Counted from the stretch's first letter, positions 1-8,897 are shown. The stretch: DNA of 64,000 nt from Bradyrhizobium frederickii (GCF_004570865.1 NZ_SPQS01000001.1:434001-498000), one strand, 5' to 3'. The notes: generated by a model from the letters alone, not told the origin. Program-made: numbers and translations.

Positions 1-377
1 TCTATCACAGCTTCGAGGGTGCCAAGGCTGTCGAAGAGAAGATGCTGTGGTCAGGTGCCGCGATGGGACTTTCGCCCGCACAGCGCCTGGTGCGGATCGT
101 ACTGCCCGCGGCGCTGCCGGAAATCCTGACTGGATGCCGCACGGGTCTGGTGCTGGCGCTGATCACGATGATCACCAGCGAGATGATCGCGCGTCAGTCC
201 GGCGCCGGCAACATCCTGTTCAATGCGCTCGACATGGGCCAGTACGACACCGTCTTTGCGATGATCATCATCGTGGGCGCCATGGGAATTTTCCTTGACA
301 CGATTTTTGAGAGGGTTCGCGCCAGACTCGTGCGTTGGTCCGAGCCTCAGTTCGACCTGCCGCTGAGTTTCTCCTGA
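1..377 (+). CDS. ABC transporter permease, C-terminal part (SsuC/TauC family)
   Basis: Inner-membrane permease of an ABC importer, cut by the left edge of the window; the frame is open from base 3, so the start lies outside. The visible part carries the cytoplasmic EAA-type loop that contacts the ATPase (a stretch around RIVLPAALPEILTG), followed by hydrophobic segments. This loop and the fold are typical of the sulfonate/taurine/nitrate (BPD_transp_1) permeases. Its stop TGA overlaps the ATG of the next permease by one base, so the two are translationally coupled and probably form a heterodimer. The ATPase and binding protein would be upstream, outside the window. The substrate cannot be read; the dioxygenase downstream hints at an aromatic or N-heterocyclic acid. 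Confidence 0.88.
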   Translation, partial: YHSFEGAKAVEEKMLWSGAAMGLSPAQRLVRIVLPAALPEILTGCRTGLVLALITMITSEMIARQSGAGNILFNALDMGQYDTVFAMIIIVGAMGIFLDTIFERVRARLVRWSEPQFDLPLSFS

Positions 378-1141
378 TGTCGCGTCTTCTTTCCGCAAAC
401 GTCCTTCTTGGCATTGCCCCGATTGCGCTGATCATTGCCCTGTGGCAGGGGCTGGTGTCATTCGGCTTTGCGCCCGCGGTCTTGCTGCCGCCCCCGGGCT
501 TCGTCTTCGGCCGGCTGCTTCAACAGCTCGCGACGTGGACGTTCCAGCAGGAAATCGCGGCGACCCTGATCCGGCTGTTTGCCGGGTTCGCTATTGCGGT
601 CGTGCTCGGCGTCAGCATCGGCATTGCTGCCGCCGCCAGTCCCGCGATCAATGCCGTGGTTCGGCCGATCGTCCGCGTCCTGGCCCCGCTGCCGAAGGTT
701 GCGCTCTATCCGGCGCTCCTGCTCTTGCTCGGGTTTGGCCACGGATCGAAGGTCACCTTGGTAGCCGCGGACGCACTCTTTCCCATTCTGCTCTCGACCT
801 ATTACGGTGCGTCGACCGTCGAGCAGAAACTGATCTGGTCGGCCATGGCGGCGGGCACGCCGCGTACCCAAATTCTGTTCAGGGTGGTGCTGCCGGCGGC
901 GATGCCGTCGATCCTGACCGGATGCCGGATCGGGCTTGTCATTTCCTGCATCGTGGTGTTTCTGGCCGAGATGATCACGTCGACGGACGGATTGGGGCAC
1001 GCGCTCGTGACCGCGGCGCGGACTTTTCAGGCCGTCGACATGTTCGTGCCGCTGATCACGATCTCCCTGCTGGGTTTGATCCTGAACGCCCTGCTGGGCG
1101 CCCTGCGGTCCTACCTCTTGCGCGGCTTTCCAGAAGCGTGA
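377..1141 (+). CDS. ABC transporter permease (SsuC/TauC family)
   Basis: Second inner-membrane permease (254 aa) of the same importer. It has an N-terminal hydrophobic segment, several further membrane segments and the EAA-type loop near residues 170-185 (RVVLPAAMPSILTGCR), nearly repeating the loop of the first permease. I chose the ATG at 377, which overlaps the preceding stop codon (TGATG), over an in-frame start about 40 bases earlier that would run deep into the first gene. A ring-cleavage dioxygenase gene follows after 35 bases, so import and degradation of one compound may be coupled. Substrate unknown. Confidence 0.9.
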   Translation: MSRLLSANVLLGIAPIALIIALWQGLVSFGFAPAVLLPPPGFVFGRLLQQLATWTFQQEIAATLIRLFAGFAIAVVLGVSIGIAAAASPAINAVVRPIVRVLAPLPKVALYPALLLLLGFGHGSKVTLVAADALFPILLSTYYGASTVEQKLIWSAMAAGTPRTQILFRVVLPAAMPSILTGCRIGLVISCIVVFLAEMITSTDGLGHALVTAARTFQAVDMFVPLITISLLGLILNALLGALRSYLLRGFPEA

Positions 1142-1176
1142 TCTGAACGAAGAACAAACGAGACCGGGAGTGACCC

Positions 1177-2223
1177 ATGCTGGCTGACCGCATCGAGGCA
1201 AAATGGATCGACGCATTTTGCGAGATTTTCGAGCGATGTGCCGTCAAGCCCGGGGACACCGCGGCAATTCTCTCGGAGACCCAGTCACGCGCGTTGAATG
1301 TGCATCTGGCGGAGCTTGCGCTGCTGCGCATGGGCGCGCGGCCGTTTCACGTGGTGATGCCGACACCGCGCAACCGCCATATTGTCCCGGTTCGTTCGAC
1401 GGGCGCGAGTGAGGCGATCCAGAAGCTTGGCCCGGTGATCAGCGCGTTGCAGCAGGCGGGATTTGTGGTGGATTGCACCATCGAGGGCCTGATGCACGCG
1501 GTGGAGACGCCGGAGATCCTCAGGGCCGGCGCGCGGATCCTGGTGATCTCCAACGAGCATCCCGAGGCGCTGGAGCGAATGGTGCCGGATTCCGCGCTCG
1601 AGAAGCGCGTTCGCGCGGCGGCGAAGATGCTGCGGGGAACCAAGCGAATGCGCGTGACCTCGAAGGCCGGCACGGCGCTCGACGTCGACATGGTCGGTGC
1701 GTCCACGGTCGGTGTGTGGGGCTGGACCGACAAGCCCGGCACGCTGGCGCATTGGCCGGGCGGCATCGTCGTCAGCTTTCCGAAGAGCGGGACCATCAAC
1801 GGCACGCTCGTGATGGCGCCAGGCGACATCAATCTCACCTTCAAGCGTTACCTGACGTCGGCTGTGAAGATGACGCTGAGGGACGACTATGTCGTCGCGC
1901 TGGAAGGCGAGGGCACGGATGCCGCGATGATGCGCGCATATCTGGCGGCCTGGGGTGATCGCGAGGCCTATGCGGTCTCGCATGTCGGCTTCGGGATGAA
2001 TCCCGGTGCGCGCTATGAGGCGCTTTCGATGTACGACCAACGCGACACCAATGGTACGGAGATCCGGGCCGTCTCAGGCAACTTCCTGTTCTCGACCGGC
2101 GCGAACGAATTCGCCGGCCGCTACACGGCGGGGCATTTCGACCTGCCGATGATGGGAACGACAATCGAGCTCGATGGCGTCGCGGTGGTCCGGGACGGCG
2201 TGCTTCAGGACGTCTTCGGCTAG
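1177..2223 (+). CDS. NicX-like 2,5-dihydroxypyridine 5,6-dioxygenase family protein
   Basis: Protein of 348 aa resembling the non-haem iron ring-cleaving enzyme NicX (about 350 aa), which belongs to the aminopeptidase-T (M29) fold and opens 2,5-dihydroxypyridine in nicotinate breakdown. A His at 269 (SHVGFG) and the His-x-Asp pair H320/D322 (AGHFDL) fall where the iron ligands of NicX lie. A good ribosome site (GGGAGTG) precedes the ATG. It follows two ABC permeases and probably shares their operon. No other nicotinate-pathway genes (hydroxylases, NicD/E/F) are in the window, so the true substrate may be another hydroxylated pyridine or aromatic. Family is fairly sure, substrate is not. Its stop overlaps that of the convergent next gene by 4 bases. 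Confidence 0.75.
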   Translation: MLADRIEAKWIDAFCEIFERCAVKPGDTAAILSETQSRALNVHLAELALLRMGARPFHVVMPTPRNRHIVPVRSTGASEAIQKLGPVISALQQAGFVVDCTIEGLMHAVETPEILRAGARILVISNEHPEALERMVPDSALEKRVRAAAKMLRGTKRMRVTSKAGTALDVDMVGASTVGVWGWTDKPGTLAHWPGGIVVSFPKSGTINGTLVMAPGDINLTFKRYLTSAVKMTLRDDYVVALEGEGTDAAMMRAYLAAWGDREAYAVSHVGFGMNPGARYEALSMYDQRDTNGTEIRAVSGNFLFSTGANEFAGRYTAGHFDLPMMGTTIELDGVAVVRDGVLQDVFG

Positions 2224-3212
2224 TCGGGATCGAGCACTGGCGGACGCGCCAGATCGAAGTGGCGGAGTAGGTCGACCATTGCCTGCAGCCGCTTCGCGCG
2301 ATAGGCGTCGACGTCCATCCCCGAATAATCGAGAAAGCCTGCGCCGGTGCGCAGGCCGATGCGGCCCTCATGCATGTTGCGGGAAATGACGTCCGGCGCC
2401 CGATACCGGTCGCTGCCGAGCGCGCCCTCGAGATAGCGGCTCGCGTAGTAGAGGATGTCGCCACCGCCCCAGTCGATGAATTCGAGCAGTCCGAGCACGG
2501 CATAGCGGAAGCCGAAGCCGTAGCGGATCGCCTTGTCGATCTCTTCCGCGCTGGCGACGCCTTCCTCGACCATGCGAGCGGCCTCGTTCATCGCCAGCGC
2601 CTGGATGCGCGGGACGATGAAGCCGGGCGTCGCCGCACAGACCACCGGCACCTTGCCGATGCCTTCGAGCAGGCTCTTGACCTCGTCGATGATGGCTGGG
2701 TCGGTGGCTTTGCCAGGCGAAACTTCCACCAGTGGGATCAAATAGGCCGGATTGAGCCAGTGCACGTTGAGAAAGCGGCGGGGATTTATGATCGCACCCG
2801 AGAGATCGTCGACGAGGATGGTGGACGTCGTCGACGCGATGACCGTATCCGGACCGACCTGCTCTGAAGCCGCTCCGAGCACCTCGCGCTTGAGCTCGAC
2901 GACCTCGGGAACCCCTTCGAAAACCATTCCGGCGTCCGATAGCGCTGCCCCGCTCTGGCTGGCGGGCACTACTGAGACCCGCGCGATCAGCGGATCAACA
3001 TCCGCCGCGGTCAGGAGTCCCAGCTTCGACAGGCTGGCAAAGGTCTTCGAGACTTCACCAAGCGCGTCCGCCTTCAGCTTGGCGAACTCTGCCGCGGAGC
3101 GCGCCTTGACGTCGATCATCGTGACCCTGTGTCCCGCGTAAGCAAACGCGACGGCAATGCCGCGGCCCATGCGGCCAGCGCCGAGACAGGCGATATTGGC
3201 GCGATTGGTCAT
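2220..3212 (-). CDS. 3-hydroxyacyl-CoA dehydrogenase
   Basis: NAD-dependent dehydrogenase of 330 aa that oxidises a 3-hydroxyacyl-CoA to the 3-ketoacyl-CoA. The Rossmann motif GAGRMG is at residues 11-16 and the catalytic-His region reads NVHWLNPAYLIPLVE. In the conserved PGF(I/V)VNR segment the usual Asn is a Pro (PGFIVPRIQ), a variation worth noting because this Asn is normally part of the active site. It is the last gene of a five-gene leftward operon; the upstream gene ends 3 bases before it. In an aryl-CoA pathway it would act after ring hydration or opening, in the beta-oxidation-like steps. Confidence 0.85.
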   Translation of the reverse strand: MTNRANIACLGAGRMGRGIAVAFAYAGHRVTMIDVKARSAAEFAKLKADALGEVSKTFASLSKLGLLTAADVDPLIARVSVVPASQSGAALSDAGMVFEGVPEVVELKREVLGAASEQVGPDTVIASTTSTILVDDLSGAIINPRRFLNVHWLNPAYLIPLVEVSPGKATDPAIIDEVKSLLEGIGKVPVVCAATPGFIVPRIQALAMNEAARMVEEGVASAEEIDKAIRYGFGFRYAVLGLLEFIDWGGGDILYYASRYLEGALGSDRYRAPDVISRNMHEGRIGLRTGAGFLDYSGMDVDAYRAKRLQAMVDLLRHFDLARPPVLDPD

Positions 3213-3215
3213 CGA

Positions 3216-4304
3216 TCAGAATCCATTGCGAAGCAGCGTCTGCAATTCAGCCTTGCTGAGATTGTCGAGCCCCAATGTCTTGAGCGTTCGGCCGCCCTGC
3301 GAAAAATCCTCGCCGCAGACCGCGCCCCCGATCGATAGAAACGCGTTGGCCAACGGAGTGGCCACGCCAGCCAGGCCGGCGGCGGAGACCAGCAGCGACA
3401 GTCCGAGCCGCAAATCCTCGCGCATGTAGCGATGCTCGGTCAGCACGATCCGTTCGCGCCAGTCGCCGGAATCGGTCAGGCGGTCGTGCGAGCCGCGGCC
3501 ATACATCCAGATCTCGCCTTCCCTGGCGTAGTGATGCGCAAGCGGGAAATGCGGCGCGCCATAGCCGAGCGCTTCGCGCACGGCAATCCGCTCCGCGTCG
3601 AGTGCGTCCGTGACCCGCCGGATCGCGGCTTGCGTGCCTTCCTTGTGGATATCCCATTTCTCGAAGTGCTCGATCGGGCCAGCGTTCATCACGATCAGCG
3701 GCGGATGGATGATCGGACCGGCATTCATCAGTGCCCCGGATAATGCGTCTCCGCACGGTTCGACCGCCTCTGGGAAGGCCCGTCCGATCACATCGAGGGC
3801 GTGCGGCGCCTGGTCGAGCGGGAACACGCCGACCGGTAGCCGTTTGGCGCGGATGGTGATGGCGACTTCGAACGGTCCGTGCTTGCGCGTCAGCCACGGC
3901 AGCGTGCCGGTTTCGGCAAAGCTCGCCTTGGCGTGGTTGCCGGCGTCCCTCGCGGCCTGGGCGAAGACCATCGAGCCGAACGTCGCCGGCGGCAAGAATA
4001 CGACCTGGCCGTCGCGCAGATGCGGGGCGAGCCGGCGAGCAATATCTGCTTGCGCGAAGGCAGGAGCGGGGCACAGAATCAGCTCCGCGCCGTCGACGGC
4101 CTCGGCGATATCGGTTGTGACCAGCGTGAGCGTCACGTCGTGGCGGCCGTTGTGATCCTTCACCAGAATGCGCGAGCCGGCGGTGCGATGCGCCGCGACC
4201 TGATCGGCATCGCGGCGCCAAAGCCGCACCTCGTGTCCCGATAACGCAAAATCGCCCGCGGCCGCAAACGAGCCGTTTCCCCCTCCCAGAACTGCGACCC
4301 TCAA
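3216..4304 (-). CDS. NAD/NADP octopine/nopaline dehydrogenase family protein
   Basis: Protein of 362 aa with an N-terminal Rossmann domain (VAVLGGGNGSFAAAGDFAL, residues 3-21) and a C-terminal helical domain of the octopine/nopaline dehydrogenase type. These enzymes reductively join an amino acid and a 2-oxoacid or run the reverse oxidation. Its start overlaps the stop of the acyl-CoA ligase by 4 bases, so it is a fully coupled member of the CoA-pathway operon. A plausible but unproven role is oxidation or reduction of an amino- or keto-carboxylate intermediate; if the pathway substrate is 2-aminobenzoate, an enzyme handling a C-N bond makes sense. The family is clear, the reaction is unknown. 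Confidence 0.7.
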   Translation of the reverse strand: MRVAVLGGGNGSFAAAGDFALSGHEVRLWRRDADQVAAHRTAGSRILVKDHNGRHDVTLTLVTTDIAEAVDGAELILCPAPAFAQADIARRLAPHLRDGQVVFLPPATFGSMVFAQAARDAGNHAKASFAETGTLPWLTRKHGPFEVAITIRAKRLPVGVFPLDQAPHALDVIGRAFPEAVEPCGDALSGALMNAGPIIHPPLIVMNAGPIEHFEKWDIHKEGTQAAIRRVTDALDAERIAVREALGYGAPHFPLAHHYAREGEIWMYGRGSHDRLTDSGDWRERIVLTEHRYMREDLRLGLSLLVSAAGLAGVATPLANAFLSIGGAVCGEDFSQGGRTLKTLGLDNLSKAELQTLLRNGF

Positions 4305-5827
4305 GATGCTTCTCCCTGCGCGCGAGACTGCGCATCGAGCTGTTTCAGCAGGAAATGCTGGACCTTGCCCAGCGCCGTGCGCGGCAGGTCGGTGACGAAG
4401 ACAATGTCGCGCGGAACCTTGTACCGTGCGAGTTGCGCCTGGATATGCGCTCTGAGTTCATCCGCTTCGAGCCGGGAGCCGGATCTGCGGATCACATACG
4501 CGATGGGGACCTCGTCCCAGCGCGGGTCAGGCCTGCCGATCACGGCGCATTCGCTGACATCGGGATGTTCGAGCAGGACGCGCTCGACCTCGGCCGGGTA
4601 CACGTTCTCTCCGCCTGAAATGATCATGTTCTTCTTGCGGTCTCGGACCCAGAAATAGCCATCGGCGTCGCACAGGCCGATATCACCGGTGCGGTACCAG
4701 CCGTCGTGCAACGCCTCGCGCGTTGCGGCTTCGTTGCCCCAATATTCGAAGAACACGTTGGGGCCGCGCACCGCGATCTCGCCCGGCGTGCCCGCCGGGA
4801 CCTCGCTGCCGGAATGATCGACCACCTTGGCTTCGCAGCACAGGCCGGCGAGGCCGGTCGATCCCGTACGCGACAGATCGCCGCCGAGCCGCGTGTAGAT
4901 GGCGATGGGGCAGGTCTCGGTCGAGCCGTAGACCTGGAGCACCGGAACGTCGCGGGCGACGAAACGCTCGATCAGCTGCGGAGGCACGATGGTCGAGCCG
5001 GTGGCGACGGCCTTGAGTGACGAAAGATCAGTGCTCGTCCATGCGGGATGCTCGCTCACGGCCTGGATGATCGCAGGCACCATCACCGTGAGGGTCGGTC
5101 GTTCCCGTTCGATGGCCGCAAGCGCGGTATCCGGCGCAAAGCGCGCGTGAACCGTGACGGTCGCGCCCAGCTGCAGGGCAGGCGTGGTCTGGATGTTGAG
5201 GCCGCCGACGTGGAAGAATGGCAGCACGGTCAGCACGTGGTCGTCGGACGTCATGTTATGCATGTGCTGGCTCATGACGCCATTCCAGAACAGCGCCTCC
5301 TGGCGCAGCACCGCGCCTTTGGGCCGTCCGGTTGTTCCTGACGTGTAGACGATCAGGAGCGGGGAAGAGAGGTCGGTGTGCGGGTTTCGGCTGGTGCCGT
5401 CACTGCGGGCCAGCAGGCTTTCGAAGGTTGTGCCGCGCGGCGGCGCGAAGTCGAGGCCAACGACTGACGTCCCCGGCGCAAGCTCGGGGAGAACCCCCTC
5501 GAACGCCCGTTCGAGCACCAGGACCTTGGCACCTGCATCGGTGAGAATGAAGAGCTGCTCGGCGACCGCCAGGCGCCAATTGAGCGGCACCAATATCGCG
5601 CCAAGTCGCGCGCAGGCATAAAGCAGAACCAGATAGTCCGGCCGGTTCAGGCTCAGGATCGCGACGCGATCGCCGCGGCCGGCGCCGAGCTCCTGCTTCA
5701 AGGCCGTTGCGGTTCGTTCGATGCGCGCGGCGAGCGCGGCATAGCTCAGCCGCTCGCCTTCGAAGGCAATGGCGGTCTTGTCTGGCGCGAACGCCGCGTT
5801 GCGATCGATCAGACTACAGAGGTCCAC
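4301..5827 (-). CDS. Acyl-CoA synthetase (AMP-forming), class I adenylate-forming
   Basis: Cytoplasmic ligase of 508 aa that activates a carboxylic acid to its CoA thioester via an acyl-adenylate. The phosphate-binding motif YTSGTTGRPKG is at residues 161-171, the hinge region reads GWYRTGDIG, and the C-terminal catalytic Lys sits in ALGKVQ (K488). The length is usual for the family. It lies between the octopine-dehydrogenase-like gene (4-base overlap) and the acyl-CoA dehydrogenase gene (2-base gap). As the island has a second, aryl-type ligase at 16.2 kb, this one may activate a ring-opened dicarboxylate or a related acid. Specificity is not readable from the sequence. Confidence 0.85.
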   Translation of the reverse strand: MDLCSLIDRNAAFAPDKTAIAFEGERLSYAALAARIERTATALKQELGAGRGDRVAILSLNRPDYLVLLYACARLGAILVPLNWRLAVAEQLFILTDAGAKVLVLERAFEGVLPELAPGTSVVGLDFAPPRGTTFESLLARSDGTSRNPHTDLSSPLLIVYTSGTTGRPKGAVLRQEALFWNGVMSQHMHNMTSDDHVLTVLPFFHVGGLNIQTTPALQLGATVTVHARFAPDTALAAIERERPTLTVMVPAIIQAVSEHPAWTSTDLSSLKAVATGSTIVPPQLIERFVARDVPVLQVYGSTETCPIAIYTRLGGDLSRTGSTGLAGLCCEAKVVDHSGSEVPAGTPGEIAVRGPNVFFEYWGNEAATREALHDGWYRTGDIGLCDADGYFWVRDRKKNMIISGGENVYPAEVERVLLEHPDVSECAVIGRPDPRWDEVPIAYVIRRSGSRLEADELRAHIQAQLARYKVPRDIVFVTDLPRTALGKVQHFLLKQLDAQSRAQGEAS

Positions 5828-5829
5828 TG

Positions 5830-7119
5830 TCAGTCGTCCGTCTCGCCGGCCTCGTACAGCGCCTCGCGTCCGATGCGATCGAGGCAGAGCTCGGCCGTCC
5901 AGGGCAGCATCAGCGAGCCGCAGCGGCTGTCGCGATAGATCCGCTCCAGCGGCAGCGAGCGAAGCATCGCTTGGCCGCCGCAGGTGCGGATCGCGAGCGC
6001 CGCAAGCTCATTGGCGCCCTCCATCACCGAATATTGCGCGGCATAGGCCCGCAGCACCTGCTCCTTGCTCGGATTGGCGCAAGCTTCGGTGACGGCCTGA
6101 AACCAAATCCCCTTGATCTGCTCCAGCTTGATCTGCATCTGCGCGACCGCGATCTGCTTGGTCGGGTACATCCGGCGCTTCACCGGCGGCATGCCCGGGA
6201 CTTCGCCGCGCAAGTAACGCACGGTGAAGTCATAGGCGGCTTGCGCGAGGCCCATATAGGTCGGCGACAGCGTCAGGAACATGTGCGGCCAGCGCATCGC
6301 GGCCTGGAAGTAGACCCCGCGCGGCATCAGCGCAGAATCCTCCGGGACGAACACGTCCTTGAACAGCAGCGTCCGCGACACCGTTCCACGCATGCCGAGC
6401 GGATCCCAATCGCCGACGACCGAGACGCCTTCCGATTTGGCCGAGATGGCGAGGTAAAGCGTGTTGCGGCGAGACGCCTTCTCGCCTTCCTCGATCTCGG
6501 TGCAGAGCACGCCGTAATAGTCGGCATGGCCGGAGAGCGACGCAAAAATCTTCTTGCCGTTGACGATCCAGCCGCCTGCGACCGGCCTTGCTTCCGTGCC
6601 GAAGGCGACGCCGCCCGCGGCCGCCGCGCCACCCTCGGAGAACGGCTGCGAATAGATGGCACCGTCCTCGACGATCCGCCTGTAGTGGATTGCGCGCCTA
6701 CGTTCGTGCTCGGCGCGGGTCACCGCGTCCATGTCGAGGTCGTCGGCGAGGGGGCCCGACCACAGAGTCGAGCAGACATGCATGTTCCAGGTCAGCGCGG
6801 TCGCGCCGCAATAGCGGCCGATCTCGGCGGCTGCCAGGGCATAGGTCTGGTAGTTCGCGCCGAGCCCGCCGTGCTTCTTGGGAACGGCAATGCCGAGCAG
6901 GCCGACGCGATGCAGGTCGCGATAATTTTCAGTCGGGAAGATTGCCTCGCGATCGTAGGTGGCAGCGCGATCGGCAAACACGGTCTGCCCGATCTCCCTT
7001 GCGCGGGTGATGATGCCGGCCTGCTCGTCGCTCAGGCGGAACGCGACGGGATCGAAGATCGGTGCATCCAGCGCGACCTTGCCGGTTGCGCCAATGGTCT
7101 TGCTGACTTGCATGGTCAT
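5830..7119 (-). CDS. Acyl-CoA dehydrogenase family protein
   Basis: FAD-dependent dehydrogenase of 429 aa that introduces a 2,3-double bond into an acyl-CoA and passes electrons to ETF. It has the N-terminal helical, middle beta and C-terminal helical domains of the family; the C-terminal part holds the typical GANELAALAIRTCGGQAM and LERIYRDSRCGSL stretches. It is the second gene of a leftward operon. In 2-aminobenzoyl-CoA catabolism of Azoarcus evansii an acyl-CoA dehydrogenase gene is also clustered with the monooxygenase/reductase, so a role in oxidising the dearomatised ring or its opened product is likely but inferred. Confidence 0.85.
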   Translation of the reverse strand: MTMQVSKTIGATGKVALDAPIFDPVAFRLSDEQAGIITRAREIGQTVFADRAATYDREAIFPTENYRDLHRVGLLGIAVPKKHGGLGANYQTYALAAAEIGRYCGATALTWNMHVCSTLWSGPLADDLDMDAVTRAEHERRRAIHYRRIVEDGAIYSQPFSEGGAAAAGGVAFGTEARPVAGGWIVNGKKIFASLSGHADYYGVLCTEIEEGEKASRRNTLYLAISAKSEGVSVVGDWDPLGMRGTVSRTLLFKDVFVPEDSALMPRGVYFQAAMRWPHMFLTLSPTYMGLAQAAYDFTVRYLRGEVPGMPPVKRRMYPTKQIAVAQMQIKLEQIKGIWFQAVTEACANPSKEQVLRAYAAQYSVMEGANELAALAIRTCGGQAMLRSLPLERIYRDSRCGSLMLPWTAELCLDRIGREALYEAGETDD

Positions 7120-7131
7120 CGCGCAGTCACC

Positions 7132-7947
7132 TTACGCTTTGGTCGTAACGGAATTCAGGAAGGGGCCGATCGCTTCGTCGAACGCTTCAGGACGCTCGAG
7201 GTTGGCGAGATGGCCGACGCCGGAAAGCTCGACGTATTCGGCCCCCGGGATGTAGGTCGCGGTCTTCGCCATCATCGGCGCCGGCGCGTTGTTGTCCTTG
7301 GAACCGGATAGCAGCAGCGTGGGGACCGAGATATCCTTGAGCGTGCTGCGCTGATCGAAGCCGATGAGAGCGAGCATCATGGCGCGATAGCTTGCCTCGG
7401 GTACGCTGCCCATGCAGTCGCGCGCGAGCTCCATTCCCGCAGGATCCGGATCGTCGCCGACCAGCTCCCTCACCAGCGAGGGCGCCAGCGACTGCATCGT
7501 CTCGCCGCGATCGAGCGGCCCGAGCCGCGCCGCGATGAACGATTTCTGCCAGTCGCCGTCGGCCTTGCCGAAGGCCGGGCTGGTCTGCGCCAGCACGACC
7601 GCGCGTGCCAGTTTCGGGCACTGCACGAGCCATTTCTGAACGATCATGCCACCGATCGAGTGACCGACCAGGATGGGTCTGGTTGCACCGAGCTGCGCGA
7701 TGAATTGCTGGAGCGCGTCCGCCAGGGCAGCGATGCTGACGCTCGCGAGCGGTGCCGAGCCGCCGTAGCCCGGCATGTCCCACGCGATGGCGCGGAAGCG
7801 GCCGCCGAACGTAGCAAGCTGCCGTCGCCAGGCTCGCGCCGCGCCGCCGATGCCATGCAGGAAGATCAGAGGGATCGCGTTCGGATCGCCCGCGGCTTCA
7901 TAGGCGAAGCGTCCGTCCTCTGTTATCATCGGCCCAGGCTGCGGCAC
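7132..7947 (-). CDS. Alpha/beta hydrolase (enol-lactonase / C-C hydrolase-like)
   Basis: Serine hydrolase of 271 aa. The oxyanion region HGIGG is at 31-35, the nucleophile elbow GHSIGG places Ser at 97, and the acid and base are probably D218 (SGSKDNN) and H246 (GVGHLAN). The overall layout resembles 3-oxoadipate enol-lactonases and meta-cleavage C-C hydrolases. As first gene of the leftward operon it sits directly behind an operator-like palindrome (8008-8022). A hydrolytic ring-opening or thioester/lactone hydrolysis step in the aryl-CoA pathway would suit it. The precise reaction is unknown. Confidence 0.8.
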   Translation of the reverse strand: MPQPGPMITEDGRFAYEAAGDPNAIPLIFLHGIGGAARAWRRQLATFGGRFRAIAWDMPGYGGSAPLASVSIAALADALQQFIAQLGATRPILVGHSIGGMIVQKWLVQCPKLARAVVLAQTSPAFGKADGDWQKSFIAARLGPLDRGETMQSLAPSLVRELVGDDPDPAGMELARDCMGSVPEASYRAMMLALIGFDQRSTLKDISVPTLLLSGSKDNNAPAPMMAKTATYIPGAEYVELSGVGHLANLERPEAFDEAIGPFLNSVTTKA

Positions 7948-8007
7948 GCGACATCCTTTTGCTTGGCCCTTCGATGCTAGCAGGCCTTTCGGGGATGGGA
8001 AGCGATA

Positions 8008-8022
8008 ATTTTACACTTAAAG
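8008..8022. promoter_or_regulatory. Putative MarR operator, site A
   Basis: Sequence ATTTTACACTTAAAG with arms TTTA/TAAA around CACT. Read on the minus strand it matches 11 of 14 positions of the shared core TTTTAAGCCTAAAA. It lies about 60 bases upstream of the leftward alpha/beta-hydrolase operon. Confidence 0.5.
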
Positions 8023-8051
8023 CAATTTCCGGGCCGCCTTCGTTGCAAAAA

Positions 8052-8066
8052 TTTGAAGGTTAAAAT
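8052..8066. promoter_or_regulatory. Putative MarR operator, site B
   Basis: TTTGAAGGTTAAAAT, matching 11 of 14 positions of the shared core. It lies 39 bases upstream of the SDR gene and is framed by a perfect 7-base inverted repeat, CGTTGCA (8041-8047) and TGCAACG (8074-8080). Confidence 0.5.
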
Positions 8067-8105
8067 ATATCGGTGCAACGATTACAGATCCGAGGGAGCC
8101 AGCGC

Positions 8106-8867
8106 ATGTCCGGATTGCCGCACTCGCCGCACGCGCTGGTGACCGGCGGAGGTCGCGGCATCGGCCGCGCAATCGCGGCGGCTCTCGTCGGCGCCGGCGC
8201 CACCGTGACGATCATCGGCCGGAATGCTGCGGTCCTCGACGAGGCAGTCAATGCAGGCGCCGCGCATTTTGCCGCGGCCGCCGACGTCGCGAACGAAACC
8301 GCCCTGAAAGCCGCCATTGCCGAGGCCCATGCGCGAAAGCCGATCGATATCCTGATCGCCAATGCGGGCAGCGCCGAATCCGCGCCATTCGCGAAATCGG
8401 ACAGTGACCTGTTCGCGCGCATGATGGACATCAATTTCATGGGCGTGGTTCATTCCATCCACGGCGTGCTGCCGGGCATGAAGGACCGCCCCTATGGCCG
8501 CATCGTCGTGATTGCGTCGACCGCGGGCCTCAAGGGCTATGCCTATGTCAGCGCATACACTGCGGCCAAGCACGCTGCGATCGGTCTGGTTCGTTCGCTC
8601 GCCCTGGAGCTCGCCGCCAGTCATGTGACCGTGAATGCGGTGTGCCCGGGTTTCACTGATACTGACCTGGTGGCCGGCAGCATTGACAACATCATGAAGA
8701 AAACGGGACGAAGCCGCGAGCAGGCCATCGCCGAGCTTGCCAAACACAATCCGCAAGGGCGCCTGATCGCGCCTGAAGAGGTGGCGGACGTCGTGCTTTG
8801 GCTGTGCGGCCAGGGCGCCAGTGCGATCACCGGACAGGCGATCGCAGTCGCAGGCGGCGAAATCTAG
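8106..8867 (+). CDS. SDR family NAD(P)-dependent oxidoreductase
   Basis: Short-chain dehydrogenase of 253 aa acting on an alcohol/ketone. The cofactor motif TGGGRGIG is at 13-20, the catalytic Ser at 138 and Y151-x3-K155 (YTAAK). The conserved NAG motif (IANAGSA) is also present. I chose the ATG at 8106, with GGGAG upstream, over an earlier in-frame codon that would place the operator-like site inside or next to the coding region. It opens the rightward half of the catabolic island, 30 bases before an enoyl-CoA hydratase gene, and probably oxidises a cyclic or open-chain hydroxyacyl-CoA. The substrate is inferred from context only. Confidence 0.88.
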   Translation: MSGLPHSPHALVTGGGRGIGRAIAAALVGAGATVTIIGRNAAVLDEAVNAGAAHFAAAADVANETALKAAIAEAHARKPIDILIANAGSAESAPFAKSDSDLFARMMDINFMGVVHSIHGVLPGMKDRPYGRIVVIASTAGLKGYAYVSAYTAAKHAAIGLVRSLALELAASHVTVNAVCPGFTDTDLVAGSIDNIMKKTGRSREQAIAELAKHNPQGRLIAPEEVADVVLWLCGQGASAITGQAIAVAGGEI

Positions 8868-8897
8868 CGCGCGGAACAGACATACCAAGGAGATCGC

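Noticed and set aside
5707..7311. Long plus-strand open frame over the acyl-CoA dehydrogenase gene
   Set aside because: Antisense shadow with arginine-rich, motif-free translation.
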